A DNA stretch of 54,379 nucleotides from Prevotellaceae bacterium (GCA_029226205.1 JAQXXT010000070.1:1-54379), one strand, 5' to 3'; counted from the first letter of the stretch, positions 9,763-18,537 are shown. Numbers and translations are program-made. The notes: a model not told the origin generated them from the letters alone.

Positions 9763-10845
9763 ATGAAGGTTATCAAACAATTGCTCCTCATGCTCGTCAT
9801 GTTTCTGACGCTGACTCCGGTGTCGGCGAAGGAGAATATCGACGTGAAGGGTATTTTGTGGGGTCATATCAAAGATTCTTATGAATGGCATATCACGAAA
9901 ATAGGAGACCATCAGGTAATCATCAATCTTCCGGTCATCGTGAAGACGTCTACGGGCTGGCATGTGTTCAGCAGCAGTGCCTTCAGCGAGGAGAAGGATA
10001 AGAATGGTGATCGTCCCGGTCCTTACAATCTCGTGATCAAGAACGGTGATTCCAAGACCTATCCCAACAAGATCGTTGAGAAGATTGGAGGAAAGGAAGT
10101 TAAGCCGTTGGATATCTCCATCACGAAGACCGTCTGCGTGCTCTTCATCGATGCGATCATCCTTTTGCTCTGCATCCTTATTCCTGCCCGTTGGTGCCGT
10201 CGGCATAAAGTCGACGATCCGGCACCGAAAGGATTCACGGGACTTGTACACATGTTTGTCATGAGTGTATATAATGAAGTCATCAAGGCCACAATGGGCG
10301 ATGAGGCACCGAAGTATGCCCCATGGCTGCTGACCTGTTTCTTCTTTATCTTCACGGCGAATATCATGGGTATCGTTCCGTTCCCTCCCGGCGGCGGTAA
10401 CCTCACGGGAAATATCGCTTGTACGTGTTTCCTGGGTGTGTGCACCTTCCTGATCACCAATTTTACTGGAACGAAGGCCTACTGGAAAGATATCTTCTGG
10501 CCCGATGTCCCGATGTGGTTGAAGGTCCCCGTTCCTTTGATGCCTTTCATTGAATTGTTCGGTATCTTCACTAAACCCCTGGCATTGATCATTCGACTCT
10601 TTGCCAATATGATGGCAGGACATGCCATTGCCCTGTCGTTCGCGGCCATCATCTTCATCATGTTCAACATCAGTGAGAATATGGTGGTCAACTATATCGC
10701 CGGTTCCGGCATGACGGTGGTGAGTGTCGCCATGAGCATGTTCATGATGCTTCTGGAGATCCTGGTGAGCTACATCCAGGCCCTCGTCTTCACTATGCTG
10801 AGTGCCGTCTTCATCTCTCTGGCTCACGTTAAGTCCGCCGAGTAA
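9763..10845 (+). CDS. atpB: Fo ATP synthase subunit a
   Basis: Membrane stator subunit forming the proton half-channels beside the c-ring. The conserved helix KPLALIIRLFANMMAGH carries the essential Arg at residue 278 (E. coli Arg210). Length is 360 aa, against 271 in E. coli. The N-terminus looks like a cleavable signal peptide (MKVIKQLLLMLVMFLTLTPVSA) followed by about 100 soluble residues before the first core helix. This extended form is shared by Bacteroidetes a-subunits. It is followed by atpE after a 61-base gap. Confidence 0.95.
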   Translation: MKVIKQLLLMLVMFLTLTPVSAKENIDVKGILWGHIKDSYEWHITKIGDHQVIINLPVIVKTSTGWHVFSSSAFSEEKDKNGDRPGPYNLVIKNGDSKTYPNKIVEKIGGKEVKPLDISITKTVCVLFIDAIILLLCILIPARWCRRHKVDDPAPKGFTGLVHMFVMSVYNEVIKATMGDEAPKYAPWLLTCFFFIFTANIMGIVPFPPGGGNLTGNIACTCFLGVCTFLITNFTGTKAYWKDIFWPDVPMWLKVPVPLMPFIELFGIFTKPLALIIRLFANMMAGHAIALSFAAIIFIMFNISENMVVNYIAGSGMTVVSVAMSMFMMLLEILVSYIQALVFTMLSAVFISLAHVKSAE

Positions 10846-10906
10846 AAAATCAAGGGGCTTCGGTCCTTCCGTAAGGAAAAAATTAAACATTAAAAATATT
10901 AGAACT

Positions 10907-11146
10907 ATGATTTCATTATTGTTAGCAGCAGAAGTTGCAAAGTTAGGTGCCGCAGTAGGCGCAGGTCTCGCCGCAATTGGCGCAGGTATTGGTATCGGTC
11001 GTATCGGTGGTCAGGCCATGGACGCCATGGCTCGTCAGCCGGAGAAGATGAGCGATCTTCGTTCTTCCATGATTATCGCAGCAGCCCTCGTCGAAGGTGT
11101 TGCCTTCTTCGCTGTCATCATCGCCATCCTCGCCATCGTCATGTAA
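10907..11146 (+). CDS. atpE: Fo ATP synthase subunit c
   Basis: Proteolipid of the rotor ring: two membrane helices joined by the polar loop ARQPEKMSD. Length is 79 aa. The ion-binding carboxylate is Glu63 in ALVEGVAFF. The Gln and Ser partners of sodium-binding rings (Ilyobacter type) are Ile and Gly here, which favours protons as the coupling ion. An in-frame reading upstream of 10907 runs back into atpB and lacks support, so I use the ATG giving MISLLLAAEV. The gaps around it (61 bases to atpB, 59 to atpF) are the longest inside the atp genes and may allow stronger independent translation of this high-copy subunit. Confidence 0.97.
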   Translation: MISLLLAAEVAKLGAAVGAGLAAIGAGIGIGRIGGQAMDAMARQPEKMSDLRSSMIIAAALVEGVAFFAVIIAILAIVM

Positions 11147-11205
11147 ATGACCGCGCGGATGCGCTATTCAAAATAAATATTAGTCAAGAACTTTAACCAG
11201 TATAT

Positions 11206-11718
11206 ATGGATTTATTAACACCGGATTCAGGCTTGTTGTTCTGGATGACTGTCGTCTTCCTGCTGGTCTTCCTGATCTTGTGGAAATGGGGCTTCCCCGT
11301 AATCATCAAGATGGTAGACGAGCGCAAGGGATATATTGATAGTTCCTTGAAGAAGGCACATGAGGCCAACGAAAAACTTGCCAATATCCAAAAAGAAGGT
11401 GAATCCATTCTGCAGCAAGCACGTGAGAAGCAGGCCCAGATCTTGAAAGAGGCTGCCGACACACGTGACAAGATTGTGGAGCAGGCACAGGACAAGGCCC
11501 GTGATGAGGGCGCCCGTCTGCTCAGTGAGGCTAAGGCGCAGATAGAGACGGAGAAGCAGAATGCCATCCGTGATATCCGCTCGCAGGTTGCCACACTGAG
11601 CGTCGAGGTCGCCGGTAAGGTCCTTCGTCAGAAGCTCTCCACGAACGAGGAGCAGATGGAGTTGATAAACCGGCTGCTGGATGAAGTCTCTGCTGAAAAG
11701 CAGGAGTCAGACAAATAA
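11206..11718 (+). CDS. atpF: Fo ATP synthase subunit b
   Basis: Peripheral stalk subunit. One N-terminal membrane helix (LLFWMTVVFLLVFLILWKWG, about residues 9-28) is followed by a long charged coiled coil rich in Ala, Glu, Lys and Gln. Length is 170 aa, close to the usual 156-170. It is encoded 9 bases before atpH, with which it forms the stator. Confidence 0.95.
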   Translation: MDLLTPDSGLLFWMTVVFLLVFLILWKWGFPVIIKMVDERKGYIDSSLKKAHEANEKLANIQKEGESILQQAREKQAQILKEAADTRDKIVEQAQDKARDEGARLLSEAKAQIETEKQNAIRDIRSQVATLSVEVAGKVLRQKLSTNEEQMELINRLLDEVSAEKQESDK

Positions 11719-11727
11719 AAGTAGCTT

Positions 11728-12264
11728 ATGGATAGAGGTGTAATATCGGTCAGATATGCCCGTGCACTCTTGGAGAGTGCCACGGCGCAGAAGGTCGAGG
11801 ATGCCGTATACCAGGATATGATGACACTCTACGAGAGTTATCTCCAGGTGAAGGCGTTACGGCCGACGATAGACAACCCTATGCTCCGCAAGGATCAGAA
11901 GCAGCATGTCTTGGAGACGGCAATGGGAAATCCCGTTGATCTCAGCAAGCGCTTCGTAGCCCTCGTTCTGAAAGAGGACAGGGAGAGTATCCTTCAGTTC
12001 ATGGCTGCTTCGTATGTCTCTCTTTACCGGAAGCAGAAGAATATCATCCGCGGTCACCTGACTACTGCCGTTGCCGTTGACGAAGCCACGGAGGCTAAGT
12101 TACGCCAGATGGTAGAGAGCAGGGCAAAGGGTAGTGTAGAGTTCACCACCGAGGTGGATCCGTCGATTATCGGCGGTTTTATCCTCGAGTATGACACCTA
12201 CAGAATGGATGCCAGTGTGAAGACAAAGCTCCGCGACATCCTTAAAACTATCAAACAAAAATAA
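11728..12264 (+). CDS. atpH: F1 ATP synthase subunit delta
   Basis: Connects the peripheral stalk to the top of F1. It begins MDRGVISVRYARALLESA, the usual delta N-terminal helix, and ends with the conserved GGFILEYDTYRMDASVKTKL segment that contacts subunit b. At 178 aa it matches the family. Gaps of 9 bases on each side place it firmly within the operon. Confidence 0.95.
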   Translation: MDRGVISVRYARALLESATAQKVEDAVYQDMMTLYESYLQVKALRPTIDNPMLRKDQKQHVLETAMGNPVDLSKRFVALVLKEDRESILQFMAASYVSLYRKQKNIIRGHLTTAVAVDEATEAKLRQMVESRAKGSVEFTTEVDPSIIGGFILEYDTYRMDASVKTKLRDILKTIKQK

Positions 12265-12273
12265 ACAAAGAAC

Positions 12274-13860
12274 ATGTCAGAAAAGATAAAACCAAGCGAG
12301 GTGTCTGAGGTGCTCGAGAAGGAACTGCAGGGCATCAACAACGCAGACCAGTTTGATGAGGTCGGTACCGTGCTCACCGTAGCCGATGGTGTGGCCCATA
12401 TCTATGGTCTTCGCAATGTTGAGGCCTCTGAACTTCTGGAGTTTGAGAATGGCACGATGGCCATTGTCATGAACCTCGAGGAAGACAACGTCGGTTGTGT
12501 CCTCCTGGGTCCTACCGCAGGCATTAAGGAAGGCGAGAAGGTGCGTCGTACGCATCATATCGCTTCTATCCGTGTGAACGATAACTTCCTCGGACGTGTC
12601 GTCAATCCGCTGGGTCAGGCTATCGATGGCAAGGGTGACATAGATCTCACTGGCGCTTTCGAGATGCCGTTGGACCGTAAGGCTCCCGGTGTGATCTATC
12701 GTCAGCCGGTGAAGGAGCCGTTGCAGACGGGTCTGAAAGCCATCGACTCCATGATTCCTATCGGTCGTGGCCAGCGTGAGTTGATTATTGGTGACCGTCA
12801 GACAGGTAAGACGGCCATTGCCGTAGACACCATCATCAATCAGAAGAGTCTCTATGAGTCTGGTAAGCCTGTATACTGTATTTATGTAGCTATTGGCCAG
12901 AAAGCCAGTACGGTTGCTTCTCTCGTCCAGACATTGAAGGATCATGGTGCCATGCCTTATACCATCGTCGTCAGCGCTACGGCAGCCGATCCTGCCGCCA
13001 TGCAGTATTACGCACCATTTGCCGGTGCTGCTATCGGTGAGTATTTCCGTGACCGTGGTCTCTCCGCCCTTGTCGTCTATGATGACTTGAGCAAGCAGGC
13101 TGTGGCTTACCGTGAGGTCTCTTTGATTCTCCGTCGTCCGTCAGGACGTGAGGCTTATCCGGGTGATGTCTTCTATCTTCACAGTCGTCTCCTCGAGCGT
13201 GCCGCACGTATCAACGACCAGCAAGAGGTTGCTGAGCAGATGAATGATCTGCCTGAGTGCATGAAAGGTCATGTCAAAGGTGGTGGCTCGCTTACCGCTC
13301 TGCCAATCATTGAGACACAGGCCGGTGATGTTTCCGCCTATATTCCTACGAACGTGATCTCCATCACCGATGGTCAGATTTACCTCGTCACCGATCTCTT
13401 CAACCAGGGCTTCCGTCCGGCTATCGACGTTGGTATCTCCGTGAGCCGTGTCGGTGGTTCCGCACAGATTAAGAGTATGAAGAAGGTGGCTGGTACTTTG
13501 AAGATTGATATGGCACAGTATCGTGAGTTGGAGGCCTTCTCGAAGTTCTCCAGCGATATGGATCCTGTGACTGCCATGACGCTTGACCGTGGTCGTAAGA
13601 CGAATCAGCTGCTTATTCAGCCGCAGTATAGTCCTATGCCTGTCGGTGAGCAGATTGCCATCCTCTATTGTGGTGTCCATGGCTTGATGCATGATGTTCC
13701 TGTTGATCAGGTTCGTAGCTGTCAGGATCAGTTCCTCGACGCTATGCGCTCTAAACATCAGGATGTCATCGATACCCTTGCCAGTGGTAAACTCACAGAC
13801 GAATGTGAAGCCACGATTAAGGATGTCATGGCGAATATTGCCGGACAATTTAAAGCGTGA
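12274..13860 (+). CDS. atpA: F1 ATP synthase subunit alpha
   Basis: Non-catalytic nucleotide-binding subunit of F1. The Walker A motif GDRQTGKT is at residues 173-180. The N-terminal barrel ([18 protein letters not shown]) and the [20 protein letters not shown] block with the arginine-finger region are intact. Length is 528 aa against 513 in E. coli. It lies 6 bases before atpG. Confidence 0.98.
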   Translation: MSEKIKPSEVSEVLEKELQGINNADQFDEVGTVLTVADGVAHIYGLRNVEASELLEFENGTMAIVMNLEEDNVGCVLLGPTAGIKEGEKVRRTHHIASIRVNDNFLGRVVNPLGQAIDGKGDIDLTGAFEMPLDRKAPGVIYRQPVKEPLQTGLKAIDSMIPIGRGQRELIIGDRQTGKTAIAVDTIINQKSLYESGKPVYCIYVAIGQKASTVASLVQTLKDHGAMPYTIVVSATAADPAAMQYYAPFAGAAIGEYFRDRGLSALVVYDDLSKQAVAYREVSLILRRPSGREAYPGDVFYLHSRLLERAARINDQQEVAEQMNDLPECMKGHVKGGGSLTALPIIETQAGDVSAYIPTNVISITDGQIYLVTDLFNQGFRPAIDVGISVSRVGGSAQIKSMKKVAGTLKIDMAQYRELEAFSKFSSDMDPVTAMTLDRGRKTNQLLIQPQYSPMPVGEQIAILYCGVHGLMHDVPVDQVRSCQDQFLDAMRSKHQDVIDTLASGKLTDECEATIKDVMANIAGQFKA

Positions 13861-13866
13861 TAGCCT

Positions 13867-14838
13867 ATGCCGTCGTTAAAAGAGATTAAGACCCGTATCA
13901 CCTCCGTCAAGGGTACGCGTAAGATTACGAGTGCCATGAAGATGGTGGCATCATCGAAGTTGCATCATGCTCAGGTAGCCATTCAAAACATGCTCCCTTA
14001 CTCCAATCAGTTAGAGCATATCTTGAAGAGCTTCCTAATCTCCACTCCCGATGCCAGTTCGGAGTTTCAGATGGCTCATGCACAGGTGAAGCGTGTCGCT
14101 CTCGTTGTTTTCAGCAGCAACAGCAGTCTCTGTGGCGGTTTCAATAACAACGTCATTAAACTGATGCTTCAGACCGTAGAGGAATACCGTTCGAAGGGTG
14201 TCGAGGATATCACCATCTATCCTATTGGCCGTAAGGTAGAGGAAAAGGTGGATAAACTCGGCCTGAAGAAGGGCGGTAGTTTCCTTGACCTTGCCGATAA
14301 GCCTAATTCAGAGGACTGTCGGCAATTGGCCATGAAGCTCTGTCGACAGTTCCTTGATGGTGAGGTCGATCAGGTAGAACTGATCTATCACCATTTCAAG
14401 AGTGCCGGTTCTCAGATTCTCCAGCGCCGCACGTTTCTTCCCATTGATCTCTCTACGGAGGCCATTGGTGAGGATAACGACCGTGACCTTGGCAGTAATT
14501 TGGCTACGGCAAAAGCTCAGGAGTATCTTCGTAAGAAAAAGGCTAAGGAAGAAGGGGATAAGATCAAGGGAACCAAGATCAATGATGACTTCATCGTTGA
14601 GCCGGACCTGCAGACTGTCCTCCGGGCCCTTGTGCCGAAGGAACTTCACCTGAGTGTCTACACGGCGCTCCTCGACAGTGTCGCTTCAGAGCATGCCGCC
14701 CGTATGGTAGCTATGCAGGCTGCAACGGATAATGCCGATGAGCTGCTCAAGGAACTCAACCTGCAGTACAACAAGAGTCGTCAGGCTGCTATCACAAGTG
14801 AATTGCTGGATATTGTTGGCGGTAGTGTCAACAATTAA
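13867..14838 (+). CDS. atpG: F1 ATP synthase subunit gamma
   Basis: Central rotor shaft. The N-terminal helix SLKEIKTRITSVKGTRKITS and the C-terminal MVAMQAATDNADELLKELNL helix form the shaft, with the Rossmann-like domain between (SSNSSLCGGFNN). At 323 aa it is longer than the E. coli protein (287), with an insertion around residues 200-250 (KKKAKEEGDKIKGTKIND). Last gene of the operon; an AGTAAAA-type tract and a terminator follow directly. Confidence 0.97.
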   Translation: MPSLKEIKTRITSVKGTRKITSAMKMVASSKLHHAQVAIQNMLPYSNQLEHILKSFLISTPDASSEFQMAHAQVKRVALVVFSSNSSLCGGFNNNVIKLMLQTVEEYRSKGVEDITIYPIGRKVEEKVDKLGLKKGGSFLDLADKPNSEDCRQLAMKLCRQFLDGEVDQVELIYHHFKSAGSQILQRRTFLPIDLSTEAIGEDNDRDLGSNLATAKAQEYLRKKKAKEEGDKIKGTKINDDFIVEPDLQTVLRALVPKELHLSVYTALLDSVASEHAARMVAMQAATDNADELLKELNLQYNKSRQAAITSELLDIVGGSVNN

Positions 14839-14867
14839 AGTAAAAAGTAAATAAGTAAAAAAGTAAA
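14839..14867 (+). repeat. Repeat family D: AGTAAAA tract after the atpG stop
   Basis: Directly after the TAA of atpG comes a run of AGTAAAA-type units. A matching tract in the same position follows the pyrB stop codon at 49311-49337 on the minus strand. Confidence 0.6.
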
Positions 14868-14903
14868 GGCTGTGCCCTTCTTGGGACACAGCCTTTATTT
14901 TTT
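14865..14903 (+). terminator. ATP synthase operon terminator
   Basis: Arms 14865-14877 and 14883-14896 pair over 13 bp with one bulged base around TTCTT, followed by a run of T (ATTTTTTTG). Confidence 0.9.
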
Positions 14904-14930
14904 TGCTTTCATAGCTCACCGTAGATTATT

Positions 14931-14980
14931 ATAGCTCGCCATAGACCTATAGAGGGCTATAGTTTTCTATTGCGAGCTAT
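14931..14980. repeat. Nested inverted repeat downstream of prs
   Basis: ATAGCTCGC at 14931-14939 pairs with GCGAGCTAT at 14972-14980. Inside lies a second palindrome, CTATAG-AGGG-CTATAG (14947-14962). TATAG-type words recur through 14911-14996. It lies between the ATP synthase terminator and the prs stop, so it may form the 3' end of the prs transcript. Confidence 0.6.
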
Positions 14981-14991
14981 ATAGCTATAGT

Positions 14992-15930
14992 CTATACGAG
15001 GTACTGTGAAGAGATGCTCTCGTTGTTGACAACGCGGCGGATAGTCTCGGCGAACATGTCAGCGACACTGAGCTGTTTCACCTTGGCGCAGCGCTGAGTG
15101 TAGGGGATAGAGTCCGTGAATACGATCTCCTCGAGGCAGCTGTTCTGTACGCGCTCACTAGCGGGGCCACTCATGACGCAGTGGCTGGCGCAGGCGCGGA
15201 CACTGATAGCACCGGCTTCCTTCATGATGTTGGCAGCCTTCGTGATCGTACCAGCGGTATCTACCATATCGTCGATGATAACGACATTCTTGCCCTTGAC
15301 ATCACCGATGATTTGCATACTCTCAACGACATTGGCACGGGCACGCGTTTTGTTGCACAACACGAGGGGACAACCCAGATATTTGGCGTAGGTGCTGGCA
15401 CGCTTACTACCGCCGACATCCGGAGAGGCGATGACGAGGTTGTCGAGTTTGAGCTTCTGCAGATAGGGGAGGATGACACCACTGGCATAGAGGTGGTCTA
15501 CAGGCACGTTAAAGAAGCCCTGGATCTGATCAGCATGGAGATCCATCGTGATCAGACGGTCGATACCGGCAACACTGAGCAAATCGGCTACGAGTTTTGC
15601 GCCGATGCTCACACGCGGCTTGTCCTTACGGTCCTGACGGGCCCAGCCGAAGTAGGGGATGACGGCGATAATGTTACGTGCGGAGGCACGCTTGGCAGCG
15701 TCGATCATCAACAGCAGCTCCATGAGGTTGTCGGAGTTGGGGAAGGTACTCTGAACGAGGAATACGTCACGGCCACGGATGGACTCCTCATAGGATACCG
15801 CAAACTCACCGTCGGAGAACTTGGTGACGACCAGGTTACCGAGTGGACATCCTAAGCTTTGGCAGATTTTCTCTGCCAGGTATCTCGTTTTGGTGCCCGA
15901 GAATACCAGAAAAGAGTTTTTATCACTCAT
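14992..15930 (-). CDS. prs: Ribose-phosphate pyrophosphokinase (PRPP synthetase)
   Basis: Makes PRPP from ribose 5-phosphate and ATP, feeding purine, pyrimidine, His, Trp and NAD synthesis. Motifs: the catalytic flexible loop region YFGWARQDRKDKPRVSIGAK, the pyrophosphate-side DLHADQIQGFF, and the PRPP loop VVIIDDMVDTAGTITKA near residue 220. Length 312 aa is standard for class I enzymes. It has its own promoter (16019-16049), divergent from nspC, with two 18-bp direct repeats around its start point that may be an operator. Confidence 0.97.
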   Translation of the reverse strand: MSDKNSFLVFSGTKTRYLAEKICQSLGCPLGNLVVTKFSDGEFAVSYEESIRGRDVFLVQSTFPNSDNLMELLLMIDAAKRASARNIIAVIPYFGWARQDRKDKPRVSIGAKLVADLLSVAGIDRLITMDLHADQIQGFFNVPVDHLYASGVILPYLQKLKLDNLVIASPDVGGSKRASTYAKYLGCPLVLCNKTRARANVVESMQIIGDVKGKNVVIIDDMVDTAGTITKAANIMKEAGAISVRACASHCVMSGPASERVQNSCLEEIVFTDSIPYTQRCAKVKQLSVADMFAETIRRVVNNESISSQYLV

Positions 15931-15974
15931 TGCTTTTAGCGTTATTATTGTAAAGAAATGTACTTCCTTTTTCT

Positions 15975-16016
15975 GTCATCACGGGATGATATTTTCTTGT
16001 CGTCACGCAATGACAT
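15975..16016. repeat. Imperfect direct repeats in the prs promoter/leader
   Basis: Two 18-base units, 15975-15992 and 15999-16016, match at 14 of 18 positions (consensus GTCrTCACGssATGA). They start 24 bases apart and cover the predicted prs start point. This could be a regulator binding site; nothing identifies the regulator. Confidence 0.45.
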
Positions 16017-16018
16017 TG

Positions 16019-16049
16019 CAAAAGTATGAAATTTTTCTAGAAAAACCAA
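16019..16049 (-). promoter_or_regulatory. prs promoter
   Basis: Read on the minus strand: TTG at 16049-16047, 20 bp, then TACTTTTG at 16026-16019. Start predicted near 16012. Confidence 0.65.
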
Positions 16050-16069
16050 TGATATTGGAAATTAAATGC

Positions 16070-16077
16070 TATCTTTG
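16070..16077 (+). promoter_or_regulatory. nspC -7 box
   Basis: TATCTTTG followed by C, 26 bases before the nspC start codon. No convincing -33 element is seen at the expected distance. It is back to back with the prs promoter. Confidence 0.55.
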
Positions 16078-16103
16078 CCCCATAAAATTATTATTTATCA
16101 AGA

Positions 16104-17288
16104 ATGAAAGTCAATTTTAGCACATTTTCAGAACTTCACGAGCCCGCTTATGTCCTCGAGGAAGAACGACTGCGCCGTAACCTCACCCTTATCCGTCGTG
16201 TGGCTCATGAGGCCGATGTAGAGATCATCTTGGCCTTTAAGGCTTATGCGTTGTGGAAGACTTTCCCGATCTTCCGCGAGTATATTCATGCCACGACAGC
16301 CAGTTCTCTTTATGAAGCTCGTCTGGGCTATGAGGAGTTTGGCGCCCTGACGCATACGTTCTCGCCAGCCTATAACGATCAGGAGATAGATACTATCGCC
16401 CGTTGCTCGAGTCATCTGACATTCAACTCCCTCACGCAGTATAAACGCTATCATGCCCGTGCCCGTGAGGCTAATCCGTCGATCAGCCTTGGCCTGCGTG
16501 TCAATCCGGAATATTCAGAGGTGGAGACACTTCTTTATAATCCCTGCGCTCCCGGCACCCGTTTTGGCGTCATCGCTGATAAGATCCCGCTCCGTCTGCC
16601 AGATGATATTGAGGGCTTTCACTGTCATACACTCTGTGAGAGTGGCTCCGACGTCTTTGAGCGTACACTGCAGCATATAGAGGAGAAGTTCAGTTTGTGG
16701 TTCCCGCAACTGAAATGGATTAACTTCGGTGGCGGTCATCTCATGACTCGTAAGGATTATGATGTCGACAGGCTCATCCGTATCCTCCGTGATTTCCATA
16801 GCCGTTATCCCCATCTGCATGTTATTCTAGAGCCCGGCAGTGCTTTCGGCTGGCAGACGGGGCCCCTCGTGTCACAAGTCGTTGATGTCGTCGAGGACCG
16901 TGGTTATCGTACAGCCGTACTCAACGTGTCGTTTACCTGTCACATGCCCGACTGTCTGGAAATGCCTTATCATCCCGCTGTCCGTGGTGCCCGTGTCCTG
17001 GAGTATCATGATGCCGACGAAGAACTGCAAAACATGCAGCGGCCGCATGTCTATCGCCTTGGTGGCTGTAGTTGTCTAAGTGGCGACTATATGGGTGACT
17101 GGCAGTTCGATCATGAGCTGGAGGTAGGAGAGAATATCATTTTTGAAGATATGCTCCATTATACGACGGTCAAGACGAATATGTTCAATGGTATCACCCA
17201 TCCTTCCATTGCCATTGTTCATCCCAATGGCAATTTGGAATGGTTGCGGCGATATAGTTACGAGGATTATAAAAACAGAATGGATTAA
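16104..17288 (+). CDS. nspC: Carboxynorspermidine decarboxylase
   Basis: PLP enzyme that decarboxylates carboxynorspermidine or carboxyspermidine in the alternative polyamine pathway, giving norspermidine or spermidine. The PLP lysine is probably Lys46 in IILAFKAYALWK. Further motifs: FHCHTLCESGSD, INFGGGHLMTRKDYD, LEPGSAFGW and GGCSCLSGDYMGD (active-site Cys and Asp). Length is 394 aa, near the family norm. Its usual partner, carboxy(nor)spermidine dehydrogenase, is not in this window. The gene stands alone between prs and the tRNA cluster. Confidence 0.93.
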   Translation: MKVNFSTFSELHEPAYVLEEERLRRNLTLIRRVAHEADVEIILAFKAYALWKTFPIFREYIHATTASSLYEARLGYEEFGALTHTFSPAYNDQEIDTIARCSSHLTFNSLTQYKRYHARAREANPSISLGLRVNPEYSEVETLLYNPCAPGTRFGVIADKIPLRLPDDIEGFHCHTLCESGSDVFERTLQHIEEKFSLWFPQLKWINFGGGHLMTRKDYDVDRLIRILRDFHSRYPHLHVILEPGSAFGWQTGPLVSQVVDVVEDRGYRTAVLNVSFTCHMPDCLEMPYHPAVRGARVLEYHDADEELQNMQRPHVYRLGGCSCLSGDYMGDWQFDHELEVGENIIFEDMLHYTTVKTNMFNGITHPSIAIVHPNGNLEWLRRYSYEDYKNRMD

Positions 17289-17294
17289 TACTTA

Positions 17295-17323
17295 TCCCGC
17301 CCCCTCTATCGGTAGGAGGCGGG
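17295..17323 (+). terminator. Hairpin after nspC, possible terminator
   Basis: An 11-bp stem with one mismatch: CCCGCCCCCT pairs with AGGAGGCGGG around CTATCGGT. No T-run follows, so it may act as an RNA 3' end stabiliser rather than a classic terminator. Confidence 0.45.
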
Positions 17324-17442
17324 AAAGTCATCATAATATCCATCCCTATTAGATTATATTCTGGGAGACCCTATATATAATAAGGTGTAAACTGAGAAAA
17401 TAAAGAAAAAGTGATTTTTTTGTGAAAAAAACGGCGAAAAGA

Positions 17443-17474
17443 TTTGCGGGGAATCAAAAAAGTTACTACCTTTG
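17443..17474 (+). promoter_or_regulatory. tRNA cluster promoter
   Basis: TTTG at 17443-17446 and TACCTTTG at 17467-17474, 20 bp apart, a near-perfect match. Transcription would start about 35 bases before the first tRNA. Confidence 0.75.
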
Positions 17475-17516
17475 CACTCGCATTTAGGGAAATGCACCTC
17501 ACTGCGAGGAAAACAA

Positions 17517-17589
17517 GCGGCAATAGCTCAGTTGGTAGAGCGCAACCTTGCCAAGGTTGAGGTCGCGGGTCCGAGTCCCGTTTGCCGCT
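17517..17589 (+). tRNA. tRNA-Gly (anticodon GCC)
   Basis: A 73-nt cloverleaf: acceptor GCGGCAA pairs with TTGCCGC, discriminator T, anticodon loop CTTGCCAAG, T-loop GGTCCGAGTCC. The 3' CCA is not encoded. It is identical to the copy at 17849-17921. Confidence 0.95.
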
Positions 17590-17638
17590 CATAATTTTCT
17601 GAAACGACCCAACGATAGGTTTTCTTATCGAGGAAAAT

Positions 17639-17720
17639 GCCCAGGTGGCGGAATTGGTAGACGCGCACGTTTCAGGTGCGTGTGTTTCACGACGTGCAGG
17701 TTCGAGTCCTGTTCTGGGCA
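17639..17720 (+). tRNA. tRNA-Leu (anticodon CAG)
   Basis: An 82-nt class II tRNA with a long variable arm. Acceptor GCCCAGG pairs with TCTGGGC, discriminator A. The anticodon stem CACGT/GCGTG encloses the loop TTCAGGT, giving CAG. Confidence 0.93.
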
Positions 17721-17745
17721 CTTTCTATAGGGTAGTCTCTATGTT

Positions 17746-17829
17746 GGAGAGATGGCGGAATTGGTAGACGCGCTACTTTGAGGGGGTAGTGGTAATTGTA
17801 CCGTGGGAGTTCGAGTCTCCTTCTCTTCA
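17746..17829 (+). tRNA. tRNA-Leu (anticodon GAG)
   Basis: An 84-nt class II tRNA. Acceptor GGAGAGA pairs with TCTCTTC (one G-T), discriminator A. The anticodon stem CTACT/GGTAG encloses TTGAGGG, giving GAG. Confidence 0.93.
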
Positions 17830-17848
17830 CTTTTTATTTCATTCAGTT

Positions 17849-17921
17849 GCGGCAATAGCTCAGTTGGTAGAGCGCAACCTTGCCAAGGTTGAGGTCGCGG
17901 GTCCGAGTCCCGTTTGCCGCT
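17849..17921 (+). tRNA. tRNA-Gly (anticodon GCC), second copy
   Basis: Same 73-nt sequence as 17517-17589, so the cluster reads Gly-Leu-Leu-Gly. The duplicate probably raises the dose for abundant GGC/GGT codons. Confidence 0.95.
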
Positions 17922-17988
17922 CTTGATTTATTTTATTTCTTTCGTTAAGGAAAAACATTATTAAGAATACTACGAACAAGTCTCAAGC

Positions 17989-18537
17989 ATGAATTTATAC
18001 GTAAGATATTTTGATCGTGAAGCTCTCTTTCATAATTCCGAAGAAGTTATTGCTTTCCTTTCCCGTATCGATGAGATAGGTATGGATGAGAAACTGGCCA
18101 ATGAAATTCGGGAGTATGCTGAGAGTGACGTGTTGTATCCCAAGCGCGTGAAAGTTCGTCCGCGTGCCTATTTCATAATCATCAAGACAACTGCTGATAA
18201 TATGGCTGACTTCAAAGCAAAGAAGGGTGTCCATCCTGCTACGCCGGTAGACAAGCAGAAAATGGCCGGCAGTGCTATCATGCGTCTCAACGAGCAGCGT
18301 CCTGGATGGTATGAGGGCGATTTGAACTTCAAGCGTGTCGTCACAATTCCAGCGACGGGCAAGCATGAGTATCGTGATACCCGTTTCGTGGTCCGTTGCA
18401 AGGCCATGAGTGGTCAGGATTGTTACGACCGTATGGTGGAGAATCTGCAGGAGCGTGTGGACCGTCGTAGTCAGTTCCCCTCCGCAAAGGGAAAGAATTT
18501 CCATTTCAAGTATTTAGGTATGTGGAAGCAGGCGTAG
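17989..18537 (+). CDS. Conserved-looking protein of unknown function
   Basis: A soluble protein of 182 aa with no signal peptide or membrane segment. It starts MNLYVRYFDREALFHNSEEV and has a basic central part (YPKRVKVRPRAYFIIIKTTA) and a charged C-terminal half (RVVTIPATGKHEYRDTRFVV). I do not recognise the family. It ends 4 bases before ssb and shares strand and spacing with ssb-gldE-Sfp, so it is probably cotranscribed with them and could be linked to DNA maintenance or envelope work. No catalytic motif is apparent. Confidence 0.8.
   Translation: MNLYVRYFDREALFHNSEEVIAFLSRIDEIGMDEKLANEIREYAESDVLYPKRVKVRPRAYFIIIKTTADNMADFKAKKGVHPATPVDKQKMAGSAIMRLNEQRPGWYEGDLNFKRVVTIPATGKHEYRDTRFVVRCKAMSGQDCYDRMVENLQERVDRRSQFPSAKGKNFHFKYLGMWKQA

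Noticed and set aside
16270..16300. Possible diaminopimelate or arginine decarboxylase instead of NspC
   Set aside because: The CESGSD and GGCSCLSGDYMGD motifs and the length fit carboxynorspermidine decarboxylase better.
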